Shown piece by piece: positions 21,691-32,560 of a DNA stretch of 64,000 nt. Source of the stretch: Stenopsyche tienmushanensis. Taxonomy: Eukaryota > Arthropoda > Insecta > Trichoptera > Stenopsychidae. Below the pieces are notes generated by a model. The model did no database searches. It was not told the origin of the DNA and worked only from the letters and a program-made list of their open reading frames with translations. Both the position numbers and the translations under genes were made by a program. Within the stretch, counting starts at the first letter, position 1. Each line of letters starts with the position of its first letter. Location of the stretch: positions 1 through 64,000 of the forward strand of contig WACJ01000320.1 in the NCBI GenBank assembly GCA_008973525.1, in the 5' to 3' direction.

Positions 21691-22475
21691 ATAGAAATAT
21701 TAATATCTGGTTTTAGGTGTCTGGCGACATAAATAGGTGACAGGCGCTAGAAAACTATTAAAAAATGTTTTAGTTATAATATTGTCTTGTTTGACCGCGG
21801 CACACCTGTATCGGCTCACGGCACACCAGTGTGCCGCGGCACAACGGCTGCGGGGCACTGCACTAGACGATGCTACATTTAACTGCATCTCATTTGATTT
21901 CATTAATCCCCACCGATTGATCGAATAATCAGCGCGTCGTCATTCGTTTGATTAATTTATAATTTTTAAATTTTATGCAAGACTCCGCCCAAAAATAAAT
22001 TAACGTTACATTTGATTTTATGTATTGCCTTTTCACCATTTGCTATGAGAAATTGTCAAGTAAAAATATGATCCGTATTAATATAATATATAATAAAACA
22101 AGCTTGCTATTCAAAATTTTATATTTTCTCCGCAATATAAACAATTCAGTGAAAACTAGTCCGGATTTTTCAAAAAATACCCATTAACTTTCCGTGGAGA
22201 ACCAGAGTTTTGCGGAACGTAATTTAAGAAACCCTGGTTTAGATAATGACATATCTCAGAATTCTGGGATTCTCGTGCTGATTGGACGACTATATTAGAC
22301 TTATATCAGAGCTCGCTTCTTGATTCTACCCAGTTGAATTAGAGCAAGACATTGTTTGCATAGCTCTCGGGTATTTATTTTGGGAATCTTTCGAAAGTTG
22401 TGATTCAGTCAATATTTGCACATCTGATTCTAATGCTGCTAAACTTCCGAATTTTACTACTATTGTCTCTAAAAG

Positions 22476-22610
22476 GTAATCTAAATGCTTCGCATATCCT
22501 TTTCTAAAACATTCTCCAGCATCGTCCATTGTTTTCAATAGATTTCTGATTGGATGAAAGCTGTAATATCGTATGAATTATATATTTGTGTCTTTTCTCC
22601 TTCTTTGCAG
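22476..22610 (+). other. 5' UTR intron of LRR copy 2
   Basis: Donor AAAAG|GTAATC and acceptor TTCTTTGCAG|CATTG enclose 135 bp. It aligns with the copy 1 intron over almost its full length. Confidence 0.75.
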
Positions 22611-22832
22611 CATTGTCTGACAAATAAATCAATAAATTTGTGAGAGTGGCTAATTCCTGCCGAAGATCGAGTGTATTTTGAAACACATGATCATCTGAGC
22701 ATCTTCGACAGCGTGGTCTTCTGCTGGACGTATTTGAAGCTGCCTTCATCCAAAGTCAATCTAACATCCAGCCAATATAAGTTCCTTCTGCCCACCGATA
22801 TTCAGGCTTGTTCTATACATTTAGTGTCTTAT

Positions 22833-22851
22833 TGCCAATCGAAAATTGGCA
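22833..22851 (+). promoter_or_regulatory. Conserved 5' UTR hairpin, LRR copy 2
   Basis: Identical TGCCAAT-cgaaa-ATTGGCA stem-loop, about 165 bases before the ATG. Confidence 0.5.
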
Positions 22852-23017
22852 TTATCGTTGTTTTAATGTTCGAAAAATAATATTGCAGAGATTGAGAACT
22901 GCGCAATTAAGGCTTCTAGAATAACTCTTTTGATCCGACATTAATATTGCCCTGTTCATCAGATCAACTGATTTCAATTTACATTTTTAAATCAATTAAT
23001 CAACGTTATAGATAATA

Positions 23018-25204
23018 ATGAAGGCCATCCGATATCTAATTGTATTATTTACTTACATACACTTAACTAAAAGTCAATATTTCCTTTCTTGTTGGATCGA
23101 ATTTGCATGCTTGCCTTATAATGGATCATTTCCGTGCATTGACGGATATGCGGATATATCCGATCAGTATAAGTCAAATTTAAGGATCGCCTACAACTTG
23201 GTCCCGACGCATTCAATTGTGCATAATTTGAACAGCAACATTTCATTCAATTCATCAGAATTAAAGCAATTAACTATATTTGTAGACACAAAACACAACC
23301 AATCAAACCTCAAAGATGGTTTAAATTGCACAAGATGGGTACCAAATTACATTTTCCGGGAATTAAACAAGCTTGAAGTATTATCACTTGAATCTAACAA
23401 CATAAATGCTTTAACAAATAACACATTAATTGGATTGAATTCGTTAATTGCGTTGTATCTCACAAATAATGGGATGAATGCAATAGCAGATGATGCATTT
23501 TCAAATTTGGCAAAACTTGAATACATATATCTCAGCTCAAACAAAATAAATGAAGTTACAAATAAAACATTCATTGGATTAAAATCGCTGATTTCATTGT
23601 ATCTTACAAACAATGTGATAAGCTCAATAGCAGATAATGCATTTTCAGATTTGGCAAAACTACAAAACTTGTATCTCGATTCTAACAAAGTAAATCTAAT
23701 TACGAATAAAACATTAATTGGGTTGAATTCCCTGACTTTGTTATATCTCTCAAACAATGAAATAACCTCTGTAGCTGATAACGCGTTTATAGATTTGGCA
23801 AAACTTGTAAATCTGTTTCTCGATTTTAATAAAATAAATGTAATCACAAATAAAACATTTATTGGATTAAAATCGCTGACTTCGTTGTACATCTCAAACA
23901 ATGTGATAAGCTCAATAGCAGAGAATGCGTTTTCAGATCTGACAAAACTTGAAAACTTGCATCTCGATTCAAACCAAATAAATGTAGTTGCATATGAAAT
24001 ATTTATTGGGTTGAAATCGCTGACTTCGTTGTATCTAATAAACAATTCGATAAGCTCAGTGGCAGACAATGCTTTTTCAGATTTGATAAAACTCGACATT
24101 TTGTTTCTTAATTCTAACAAAATAAATATAATTTCAAATAAAACATTAATCGGGTTGAAATCGCTGACTTGGTTGCATCTCACAAACAATATGATAAGCT
24201 CAGTGGCAGATAATGCATTTTCAGATTTGGTCAAACTTGAAAATATGTATCTTGATTCTAACAATATAATTATAGTTAGAAATAAACTATTTAATGGGTT
24301 GAAATCGCAAACATCGTTGTATCTCACAAACAATTTTATAAGCTCAATAGAAGATAATGCATTTTTTGATTTGGCAAAACTTGAATACATGCATCTCAGC
24401 TCAAACCAAATAAATGTAGTTACAAATAAAACATTCATAGGGTTAAAATTGCTGATTTCGTTGTATCTCACAAATAATGTGATAAATTCTATAGCAGATA
24501 ATTCGTTTTCAGATTTGACAAAACTTGAAAACTTGTTTCTCGATTCTAACCAAATAAATTTTATTACAAATAACACATTCGTGGGGTTGAAATCATTGAC
24601 TTCATTGCATCTCACCAATAATTTGATTAGTTCAATACCAGACAATGCGTTTTCAGATTTGGTAAAACTTGACAAATTGTTTCTCGATTCCAACAAAATA
24701 AAAGTAGTTACAAATACATTATTCATTATGTTGGAATCGCTGACTGAATTGAATCTGTCAAACAATTTAATAAGCTCAATTGAAGATAATGCATTTTCTG
24801 ATTTGGTAAAACTGGACAACTTATTCCTCGATTCTAACAAAATAGATGTCATTACAAATAAAACATTTATGGGGTTGACTTCGCTGACTTCGTTATATCT
24901 CAGCCATAATGTAATAAGCTCAGTAGCTGATAATTCGTTTTTAGACTTGATAAAACTTGAACAGTTGTTTCTCAGCTCAAACAGAATAAATACCATTACA
25001 AACAAAACATTAATCGGGTTGAAATCGCTCAAATGGTTGTATCTCATAAACAATATAATAAGCTCAGTAGCACAAGATGCATTTTTAGATTTGACAAATC
25101 TTGAATACTTACTTCTCTACGATAACAAATTAAATGCGATCACAAAAAAAATATTATCAGATTTTAAAAAATCTTCCACATCTATTACCGTTGACTTTGA
25201 ATGA
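23018..25204 (+). CDS. Secreted leucine-rich-repeat protein, copy 2
   Basis: At 728 aa this is the longest copy. A signal peptide (MKAIRYLIVLFTYIHLTKSQ) and the conserved four-cysteine segment precede 25 LRRs of 24 residues: twelve 48-residue dyads plus a terminal half. The first LRR of each dyad carries an N-x-T sequon (NKT/NNT) at the same place in about 9 of 12 dyads, so one face may bear a regular row of N-glycans. The tail (NAITKKILSDFKKSSTS) is shared with copies 3 and 4. There is no membrane segment. It is head-to-tail with copy 1 (about 6.3 kb apart, much of that transposon). It is probably an extracellular binding protein; the ligand is unknown. Confidence 0.92.
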   Translation: MKAIRYLIVLFTYIHLTKSQYFLSCWIEFACLPYNGSFPCIDGYADISDQYKSNLRIAYNLVPTHSIVHNLNSNISFNSSELKQLTIFVDTKHNQSNLKDGLNCTRWVPNYIFRELNKLEVLSLESNNINALTNNTLIGLNSLIALYLTNNGMNAIADDAFSNLAKLEYIYLSSNKINEVTNKTFIGLKSLISLYLTNNVISSIADNAFSDLAKLQNLYLDSNKVNLITNKTLIGLNSLTLLYLSNNEITSVADNAFIDLAKLVNLFLDFNKINVITNKTFIGLKSLTSLYISNNVISSIAENAFSDLTKLENLHLDSNQINVVAYEIFIGLKSLTSLYLINNSISSVADNAFSDLIKLDILFLNSNKINIISNKTLIGLKSLTWLHLTNNMISSVADNAFSDLVKLENMYLDSNNIIIVRNKLFNGLKSQTSLYLTNNFISSIEDNAFFDLAKLEYMHLSSNQINVVTNKTFIGLKLLISLYLTNNVINSIADNSFSDLTKLENLFLDSNQINFITNNTFVGLKSLTSLHLTNNLISSIPDNAFSDLVKLDKLFLDSNKIKVVTNTLFIMLESLTELNLSNNLISSIEDNAFSDLVKLDNLFLDSNKIDVITNKTFMGLTSLTSLYLSHNVISSVADNSFLDLIKLEQLFLSSNRINTITNKTLIGLKSLKWLYLINNIISSVAQDAFLDLTNLEYLLLYDNKLNAITKKILSDFKKSSTSITVDFE

Positions 25205-25333
25205 TAATAAACTTGTGTATGTCTATTCTAAGATTATCTCTCATAAGTTTGAGCGTTTTAGCGATACATTGTTACAAATTAACGGGATTATTTGTTGACT
25301 TTTTGAAAAGATGTACGGAAATCCGTCATTTTG

Positions 25334-25366
25334 GCACTGCATTCGATTTTTCATCGACGCAGCATT
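25334..25366 (+). promoter_or_regulatory. 3' UTR hairpin, LRR copy 2
   Basis: GCACTGC...TCGA-tttttca-TCGA-c-GCAG can fold as a two-step stem about 130 bases after the stop codon. It corresponds to the hairpins at 31061 and 36093, but the outer stem is weaker here (gcagcat instead of gcagtgc). Confidence 0.4.
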
Positions 25367-25892
25367 CTTTTGGATTTCATAAAACTACAATATAAACCTA
25401 TAACACATTGATTCTTCCCAAATTATCGCCTCTGAAACATATATGTAACATCAATATTCAAAAACTCCATTCTTTCAAAGCAAAGCTGCAAAAATTGCAT
25501 CTAACATTTTTCCATATATTAATATCAAACACGTATACAAATAAATTAAACTTTCATTAAAAATATCTGTTTGATTGTGTTGTTTATTTTAGTTTGTTAG
25601 GTAGATTAATAAAATAAAACACATTTGAAAAGAGGTTTTATATAACGTTTTTTCCCCTATAAATCTTAATTAGGATAAGAATAATAGTCTAAGATAACTG
25701 TTAAACTATTTATTTATGTAAATATGAATGTAATTTAAATGCCATTATACACTGTAATATTATTTTTTTTAATAAATATTTATTAATATTGTACATAATA
25801 ATCTATGATTTTACAGCTGCATTAAAAATGTTCCCCCCCCCCCCTTACCAATTCGATTCGAATACGTTGCGACAGGTAGGGGTGTGGTAAAA

Positions 25893-26130
25893 AAATATAT
25901 TTCATGACTTTTGGGATGCACCTTGTACAATCAATAATTACTATTTGTGTAACTTTCATCATCGCATTACCTCATTATGGAAAAAGTTTTAACCTGTAAA
26001 CATGATTATTATAATATCATATTTAAAAACAATAACAGCGACAAAACGGCTGATTTTTTGCATCAGGTTAAAGGTTAGAGGTCCCCAAAAATACGTCTTC
26101 AAATTTTAGTGATAATTTTTCTAGATTGTA
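25893..26130. repeat. Dispersed repeats between LRR copies 2 and 3
   Basis: Bases 25893-25927 contain the reverse complement of the acaaggtgyatcccaaaa sequence found at 32021, a mariner-end-like motif. The following part (about 25975-26125, with catgattatt and gttagaggtcccc) recurs at 61860-61980. A C12 tract lies just before, at 25833-25844. Confidence 0.6.
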
Positions 26131-26560
26131 TTACGAGGGAAGATCTTCTTTTTCTTTTTATATATAAAAATTAATTCATACCGTTTATCAAATTGTAATA
26201 AAAGGATTAAAAATGCTAAGGATTACGCGAGTAACATAGGTATACTAATAGTAACAAGAAGCTTTCTATCCGTTGAAATAAATATATTTTTAATACAAGG
26301 AAATATATAATAATAAAAAAATACTAATAAATTTCTACAGCAAAAACAGAGTCAGTAATTAATAAAAGGATGCATATCTACATTATAAAAATAGGAACAT
26401 TGTTGATTGGTAGTGTAGTAGACTTATTTTTTTCATTTGAAAGATTATCATACAAAAACAATAAGCATAATTGTTCAGTCAAAAACATGTTTGAGTCAAT
26501 CGAATATGACCTCGGTTATTTAGATAATTAGATTTTTTTTATAGAACGACTCTATAAGAC
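26131..26560. other. AT-rich spacer
   Basis: No gene, RNA or repeat is recognised. Short open frames only. Confidence 0.5.
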
Positions 26561-26783
26561 TAGTATCTGAGCTAGCTTCTTGACACTACCCAGTCAAATT
26601 TGAGCGAGACATTACCTGCACTTTGTCTACACTTTGGGATTATTACAAGAGTCGTGATTCAGCCAATATTTGCCAATAAAAAGCTTATGCTGCTAAACTA
26701 CGAATTCCTCTACAACTGTCTCTATAAGGTAATCCAAGCATATCACATTTTCAGTTGATATCTAATAAAATAAAAGCTGTAAT

Positions 26784-28739
26784 TAGGGCTTTGAATCATT
26801 ATTTTTTCATTTTGATTTTGGTTCGGTTACGATTTTGATTCCGGGAAATATTACTGTTTTGTCGGTTTTATTCCAGTTGGTTCGTGTTTATTTGTGTTAA
26901 AAACTTATTTTCTTCTATAATAAGCATTTTAAATAAATAATATTATCGAATTTACTCTCTTTAATTATAACGATTCGTTTAGTTAACATATTATTTTCCA
27001 TTTCTGTTTCCATTATGTAGGGGTTAAGAATTTACAATTATTTATTGAAATGTGTAGAATTTTAGATATACTTATAGGCAAAAATACACCAAAGTAATCC
27101 TGAAAGTAAGGTTACAACATTTATGCAGGAACGTAATTGCCGTTGAGATTGAGACATTTGTAGTCGGAGCATCAGCTTTTGTATGCCAATGACATAGACT
27201 TCTGCCCCTAGCTCTTTTCGGATTGTATTTTGAATTCTGGGATGTATTGACACGTCTCACGTCCCATCCCTCATCACGATATAGTCCAGAAAAGCTACTC
27301 CCTTCTGTGCAAAATGATCCAAAAATTCAAGCGCGGTGATTATGTAATTTTGACGGTACTCCGGTGTGATCGTTCTGGACACCAATCACGATAATTTCGC
27401 ACTTGTTATTCAATTTTTTGCACAAGTTTTTCAAAAATGACTGATGATCTCCCACTTGCCTCGTTGTGAGTATCAGAATGGCCTTCACTGAACGACCTAA
27501 TCTACTTGACATGTGGTCGATTCATCACATCATTATAGATGACCCTCGCACTTGAACCGTCTACAGTAAAAACAGCGTACTTGAACGAATATTTTCGCGG
27601 TCCGGCTAACAAAACGAAAAAAATATTTAAAAAAAACTGTAGTGATACTCGAATAATGACGCCACTCCCGAATAGTACACGAGGTATTATATAAACACTG
27701 GTTAAGATTAAAAAAACGAAACTTTTCAGAGCAATAAAGTCGATGCTTGTAGTTCTACTACCAAAATAAACGCCTGGTCTCATGTCTTAAATACCTTGAT
27801 TCTCAAAGCAACCGGTAATCAAACCGATTAAAAAATAGCAGTTCAAAGCCCTGGATATACATAACTTAATTACTAAAACATTAAGCCTAAAGTTTAAAGT
27901 TTGTCTTGAATTGAAAATTCATTGTGTCAGTTGAGAGTTAATTTTTGTGTATTTTTTGGTCAATTTAAATAAACTTTTCCATCAAAGAGGAGTTAATTTG
28001 TGTAGTTATTCTGTGTTTTAAAAAATGTTGGGTGGTTTAAAAAAACATATTTTTATTATTTTATTACTTCTTCTTATCATCCGCTTACTCACATTGACTC
28101 TTCTTATTTGGAGATACTGCTTAATCTCGACGTTGGTGAGGAACCGATCTCGCAGGACTTCCACGATGATAAACCGATCATCACGAACCGATGCGCATCT
28201 TTTGTCACTACTTCCAGGATTTTTGCATATAAACTAATCAGCTGATACCATTTTAAGACATTTCGAAGTGTCGTACGTGGCACAATCAGGGTAGTAGCCA
28301 CCTTACGCTGAGTTCAACCTTATTCAATAAATTTCCTATGTGACTTTAGCTACAGTAATTGGCTTCTAAAATCCAAATAAATCCAAAATTTTAAACAATA
28401 AAACAAAATTTAGACGAAAAACTATCAATAAACCACATTTAACTCACTGTATTCGTAGCGCGAGCAACACTGTTCTGAACATAATGTTGCACTGAAGCTA
28501 AAATACAATCAATGCTTATTGAATATGTAATTTTAATAAACAAATACAAGTTCTTTTACATACCTGAACCTAAACAATTAACTAAATGAAGCAAATTTAC
28601 TCGATATCGCTATGCTTATGTTTGGGCCACATTCCGTGCCGCTGAGCTATCCAAAACCAAAAAGCCGATATTTTCGAACCAGTTTCGTACTAATTTTCGA
28701 TCTTACCTGAAATATGTTTCGCTCCAGTTCAAATCCCTA
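26784..28739. mobile_element. hAT-like transposon in the copy 3 leader intron
   Basis: The ends TAGGGCTTTGAA and TTCAAATCCCTA are inverted repeats with one mismatch. They are flanked by gctgtaat and gctgtaaa: a 7-bp match within an 8-bp hAT-type duplication. The continuity of the flanking intron sequence with copies 1, 2 and 4 confirms the insertion boundaries. The body lacks a recognisable hAT transposase and carries a degraded minus-strand frame described separately. Confidence 0.85.
27062..27783 (-). pseudogene. Broken frame resembling a von Willebrand A domain
   Basis: Three short minus-strand frames follow one another. The first ends with KYAVFTVDGSSARVIYNDVM, like vWA strand 2 and its following loop. 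The second has GRSVKAILILTTRQVGD then CEIIVIGV, like the vWA strand-4 and strand-5 pattern, with the usual acidic residue after the strand replaced. The third continues with a possible C-terminal part. The frames are offset and stop-interrupted. I infer a host gene fragment carried by the transposon. The similarity is by eye only and could be mistaken. Confidence 0.3.
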
Positions 28740-28943
28740 GCTGTAAAACAGCATGAATTGTACATTTATGTTTATTTGTTCTTTCCAGCGTTATAAGAAA
28801 ATGAATCAATCAATTTGAAAGAGTGGCTTACTTCTGAGACCGCAGCGATCAGATCTGAGCATCCTGAACTAAGGAACGTCCAGTCAACACAAGTTTCTTC
28901 TGTTTACCGATAATCAGGCTTGTTCTACACAATTAGTTTTTCT

Positions 28944-28962
28944 TGCTAATCGACAATTGGCA
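28944..28962 (+). promoter_or_regulatory. Conserved 5' UTR hairpin, LRR copy 3
   Basis: TGCTAAT-cgaca-ATTGGCA. Relative to copies 1 and 2 the C-to-T change turns a C-G pair into a T(U)-G wobble, so pairing is kept in RNA. Confidence 0.45.
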
Positions 28963-29156
28963 TCATTGTGTTTTTAATTTACATAAAATCATCCTGCAGC
29001 AGTTTTACAACATTTGCTCTAGAAATTGCAAGCTTCCTGTAATTAAGGCATCTAATGTTACTTGGATGATCTAAAGATAATATTGACCTGTTGGTTATAT
29101 CCATCGCTGCCATCAATATATTTGCATTTGACATGTAAAATCCACTTTAGACAATA

Positions 29157-30914
29157 ATGATGTTCATCCGATATCTGCTTGTATTATTTACTTACATACA
29201 CTTAACTAAGAGTCAATCTGATCTTTCTTGTTGGATTGAATTTACATGTTTACCTCATAATGGATCACTTCCATGTATTGACAGAATTGCAGACGAATCC
29301 GACAAACATGAATCAAATTTTAGGCTCACCTACAATTCGATCCCGACACTATCAATTGCACATAATTTGAAAAGTAATATTACAATCAATCCACCAGAAT
29401 TTAAAAAATTAACTATATTTATAGACACAAAAAATAGCCAATTGAACCCCAATGATGATTCAAACTGCATAAGGTGGGTACCTAATTATTTTTTCCAGGA
29501 ATTAAAAAATCTTGAAATGTTATCACTCAGAATTAACAACATTAATGCATTAACAAATAATACATTAACTGGGTTAAATTCGCTGACGGAGTTGTATCTC
29601 TCGAATAATCCGATAAAATCAGTAGCAGATTATGCTTTTTCAGATTTGGGTAAACTTGAAAAACTGTATTTCAATGCTAACAAATTAAATGTAATAACAC
29701 ACAAAACATTCATCGGCTTGAATTCACTGACATTGTTACATCTCTCAAACAATGTTATAAGCTCAGTAGCAGATAATGCATTTTCAGATTTGAGAAAACT
29801 TAAAAAGCTGGATCTCAGTCCTAATAAAATAAATGTAATTAGAAACGAAACATTAATCGGATTAAAATCGCTGACTTTTTTGGATCTATCTAGCAATGTT
29901 GTAAGCTCTATAGCAAATAATGCGTTTTCAGACTTGGCAAAACTTGAAAATTTCCTTCTCAGTTCAAATAAAATAAATGTTATTACAAATGAAACATTAA
30001 TCGGATTGAAATCGCTGACTTTTTTGGATCTATCTAACAATGAAATAAGCTCAATAGCTGATAATGCATTTTCAGATTTGACAAAACTTCAAAGCCTGGA
30101 CCTCGGTTCTAACAAAATAAATATAATTACAAAAAATACATTCTTTGGGTTGCATTCGCTGGCTTCGTTAGATCTCTCGAAAAATTTGATTGACTCAGTA
30201 GCAGAAAATACGTTTTCAGATTTGACAGAATTAAGAAACTTGTATCTCAATTCCAACAAAATAAATGTTATTACAAACAAAATATTCATTGGGTTAAGTT
30301 CGCTGACTTTTTTGTACCTCAGAAATAATATGATAAGCTCAATAGCTGATAATACATTTTCAGATTTAGCAAAACTTCAAAATTTAAACCTCGCTTACAA
30401 TAAAATAACTGAAATTACAAATAAAACATTAATTGGGTTAAATTCGCTGACTGAGCTGGATTTCTCAAACAATGTAATAAGTTCAGTGGGAGATAACGCA
30501 TTTTTAGATTTGGCTAAACTTGAACGTTTGAATCTCCAAAATAACAAAATAAATATAATTACAAATGAAACATTTTTGGGGTTGAATTCGCTGATTTATT
30601 TCCTGCTTCCAATCAATTTGATAACTTCAATAGCAGATAATGCATTTTCAGATTTGATAAAACTACAATACTTGTTTCTCGATGAAAACGAAATAAATGT
30701 TATTACAGATAAGACATTCAGCGGATTGAAATCGCTCGAATCGTTGTATGTCACAAACAATGCGATAACCTCGATAGCAGAAAATGCGTTTTTAGATTTG
30801 ACAAAACTCAAAATTTTGTCTCTCCACTCTAACAAATTTAATGCGATTACAAAAAATATATTATCAGATTATAAAAAAAAATCGCCGTCTGTTACAGTTT
30901 ATTCTTTCAAATAA
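29157..30914 (+). CDS. Secreted leucine-rich-repeat protein, copy 3
   Basis: The protein is 585 aa, the shortest copy. It begins with tandem ATGATG (29157 or 29160) followed by a signal peptide (FIRYLLVLFTYIHLTKSQ). The four conserved cysteines precede nine 48-residue dyads plus a terminal half, 19 LRRs in all. N-x-T sequons occur in about five of the nine dyads. The shared tail NAITKNILSDYKKK ends the protein. There is no membrane anchor. Fewer dyads than in its neighbours suggests loss or gain of 144-bp units by unequal pairing. Its leader intron carries the 26784-28739 transposon, so transcription or splicing may differ from the other copies. Function unknown. Confidence 0.91.
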   Translation: MMFIRYLLVLFTYIHLTKSQSDLSCWIEFTCLPHNGSLPCIDRIADESDKHESNFRLTYNSIPTLSIAHNLKSNITINPPEFKKLTIFIDTKNSQLNPNDDSNCIRWVPNYFFQELKNLEMLSLRINNINALTNNTLTGLNSLTELYLSNNPIKSVADYAFSDLGKLEKLYFNANKLNVITHKTFIGLNSLTLLHLSNNVISSVADNAFSDLRKLKKLDLSPNKINVIRNETLIGLKSLTFLDLSSNVVSSIANNAFSDLAKLENFLLSSNKINVITNETLIGLKSLTFLDLSNNEISSIADNAFSDLTKLQSLDLGSNKINIITKNTFFGLHSLASLDLSKNLIDSVAENTFSDLTELRNLYLNSNKINVITNKIFIGLSSLTFLYLRNNMISSIADNTFSDLAKLQNLNLAYNKITEITNKTLIGLNSLTELDFSNNVISSVGDNAFLDLAKLERLNLQNNKINIITNETFLGLNSLIYFLLPINLITSIADNAFSDLIKLQYLFLDENEINVITDKTFSGLKSLESLYVTNNAITSIAENAFLDLTKLKILSLHSNKFNAITKNILSDYKKKSPSVTVYSFK

Positions 30915-31060
30915 TAAACATCTCTATATCCATTCTAAGATCATCTCTCACAAGCTTGAGCGTTTTAGCGATTCATTAATACAAATCAACGGCTTTATCT
31001 GCCGACTTCTTAAAAAGAAGAAGCAACGCTTTTCTAACCATAAGGCAATCCGTCGTTTTG

Positions 31061-31092
31061 GCACTGCACTCGATTTTTTGTCGACGCAGTGC
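31061..31092 (+). promoter_or_regulatory. 3' UTR hairpin, LRR copy 3
   Basis: GCACTGC-ac-TCGA-ttttttg-TCGA-c-GCAGTGC folds into a 7-bp plus 4-bp stem about 150 bases after the stop. A smaller hairpin, cggc-tttatct-gccg, lies about 70 bases upstream of it. Confidence 0.5.
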
Positions 31093-31384
31093 TTTTTTGG
31101 TTTTCATAAAACTATAAATCTATATAAGATTGAATCGTCCAACTTTGTCTCGTCTGGAGCAACATATGTAATATCAATATTCACAAACTACATTATTTCA
31201 AAATAAAGCTGCAAAAATTACATCCAACATCTTTCCATATACTAATATCAAACGCGTACATCAAAAAATTAAACTTCCATCAATACTGGAATACTTTCAC
31301 AAGCTATATAGAATTTCTACAGAAAAATTTCACATCACACTAATCGACTTATACTCGTCAATTACAGTAAATACAAATAGTTTT

Positions 31385-31700
31385 AGTTAATTTCGCGAGA
31401 TGGCGAAATATATATTATTTTAGATTAAAGTTAAAAGTGCGCGAAGTATGAAAAAACATCTGTTTGATTGTGTTGTTTATTTTAGTTTTTAAGTTAAATT
31501 TAAAAAAATGCTTTTATGAAGGGGTGAACTTTTTTCCCCATATGAATCAATTATCTTATAAAATAAATATAAAATCGATTGAAGATTATAATTTGTATTT
31601 TTAATTAGGATAAGGATAGTAACTTTAATGCTATTTTTTTAATGCAAATGTGAATGTAATTTATATGCCAATAAATATTCTGCTAATAAATGTATTTCAA
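31385..31700 (+). other. Conserved 3' flank of LRR copy 3
   Basis: The stretch with gagatggcgaaata and catctgtttgattgtgttgt recurs at 47440-47600, and the second part also at 25565-25590. It marks the downstream edge of the duplicated LRR unit. No coding content is seen. Confidence 0.6.
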
Positions 31701-31789
31701 TACTTTATTTCGATTCCTTTTTGTAAGAATTTGTCCACGAAAAAGATAAATTTCTTAAATATTAGATACACCAGTGATATTCTATGATG

Positions 31790-31904
31790 GCCGGATTACA
31801 CGAGCATTGTTTTTTTGTGCATGGTTACTAGAATGCTAGTTACTGAAGCTTTTCTATAGTAGTTTCTAAAATATGCACAGAAAACCACGCTCGTGTAATC
31901 TAGG
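31790..31904. repeat. Small MITE-like inverted repeat
   Basis: Ends gccggattacacgagcattg and cgctcgtgtaatctaggc are inverted repeats around a ~115-bp unit. Related sequence is present at about 19160-19210. Confidence 0.65.
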
Positions 31905-32017
31905 CATTAGTGACTCAAATGTCTATCTAATTCAGTAGGACATCTAATCAAAGTAGGACAGAAAATAAATTTCAAAATGCATAAAAGTCTCGCGCGATAG
32001 AAACGAAGTTTTTGTAA

Positions 32018-32560
32018 TATACAAGGTGTATCCCAAAAATCATGAAATATATTTCTTTAAAAAAGATTTATCGACAATAACGGTATAATATGATGAAAAA
32101 ATAGTTACAAGTTGAAATATCTATAGGTCGATTTATTCGTCAGGATAAGGAACAGTGGCTAACCAACGAATGTGGTGTCATTGAATTCCTCGATGCAAAG
32201 CGTGACTGCTTTAAATATATACAAGAAGTTCAAGCAAACAGAGGGAATATCCAAAATCAAATACAACACTCTACAAATGGATTAAACAAGCAAGGTATTG
32301 GACTCTGAGGAAAGGCTCACAGCAGTGACAGATTTACTCATAGACACAGAAATTCAATTCAATGTGACCCACCGCGTAATTCAAGGAATTGGATGCAGAG
32401 CAAACAGATCCGAGAAGCCAGCAAAAGTTTGTGAGTTCAGTTTTGTTGAATTGTAGTTTCAATGACGTATCGCATGATGATTGCACAAGAATATCTTGTT
32501 CTTTTATGATTTCGCGGACCTCCGGGGGTCCGCGGATCCCAGTTTAGAAGCACATGGCAT
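32018..32560 (+). repeat. Transposon debris (mariner-end-like and hAT-MITE pieces)
   Basis: acaaggtgtatcccaaaa at 32021 matches, inverted, the motif at 25893-25927. The following ~450 bp have broken open frames I cannot assign. At 32505-32555, ttcgcggacctccgggggtccgcgg then agtttagaag matches the right end of the MITE at 19290-19620. Confidence 0.5.

Larger units (their letters stand above)
20141..21860 (-). mobile_element. hAT (BED-type) transposon remnant with nested insertions
   Basis: The left end is cagtgctccgaaac and the right end gcggggcactg, both followed inward by the cggcacacc / ggtgtgccg motifs typical of this hAT group. The 8-bp flanks are ccctagac and cactagac, a target duplication with one mismatch. 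Inside are a transposase fragment on the minus strand, a retroviral LTR piece and a LINE piece, so the element is dead and served as an insertion site. Confidence 0.8.
26729..28788 (+). other. 5' UTR intron of LRR copy 3, enlarged by a transposon
   Basis: Donor ATAAG|GTAATCC and acceptor TTCTTTCCAG|CG match the other copies. The intron measures about 2060 bp because a ~1956-bp element is inserted; without it about 104 bp remain, the usual size. The splice signals look intact, so the copy could still be expressed. Confidence 0.7.

Noticed and set aside
23347..25053. 568-aa frame antisense to LRR copy 2 (also 17131-18021 and others antisense to copies 1, 3 and 4)
   Set aside because: A 144-bp repeat is a multiple of three, so a stop-free antisense frame stays open through all dyads. 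The antisense products have no signal peptide or known domain.
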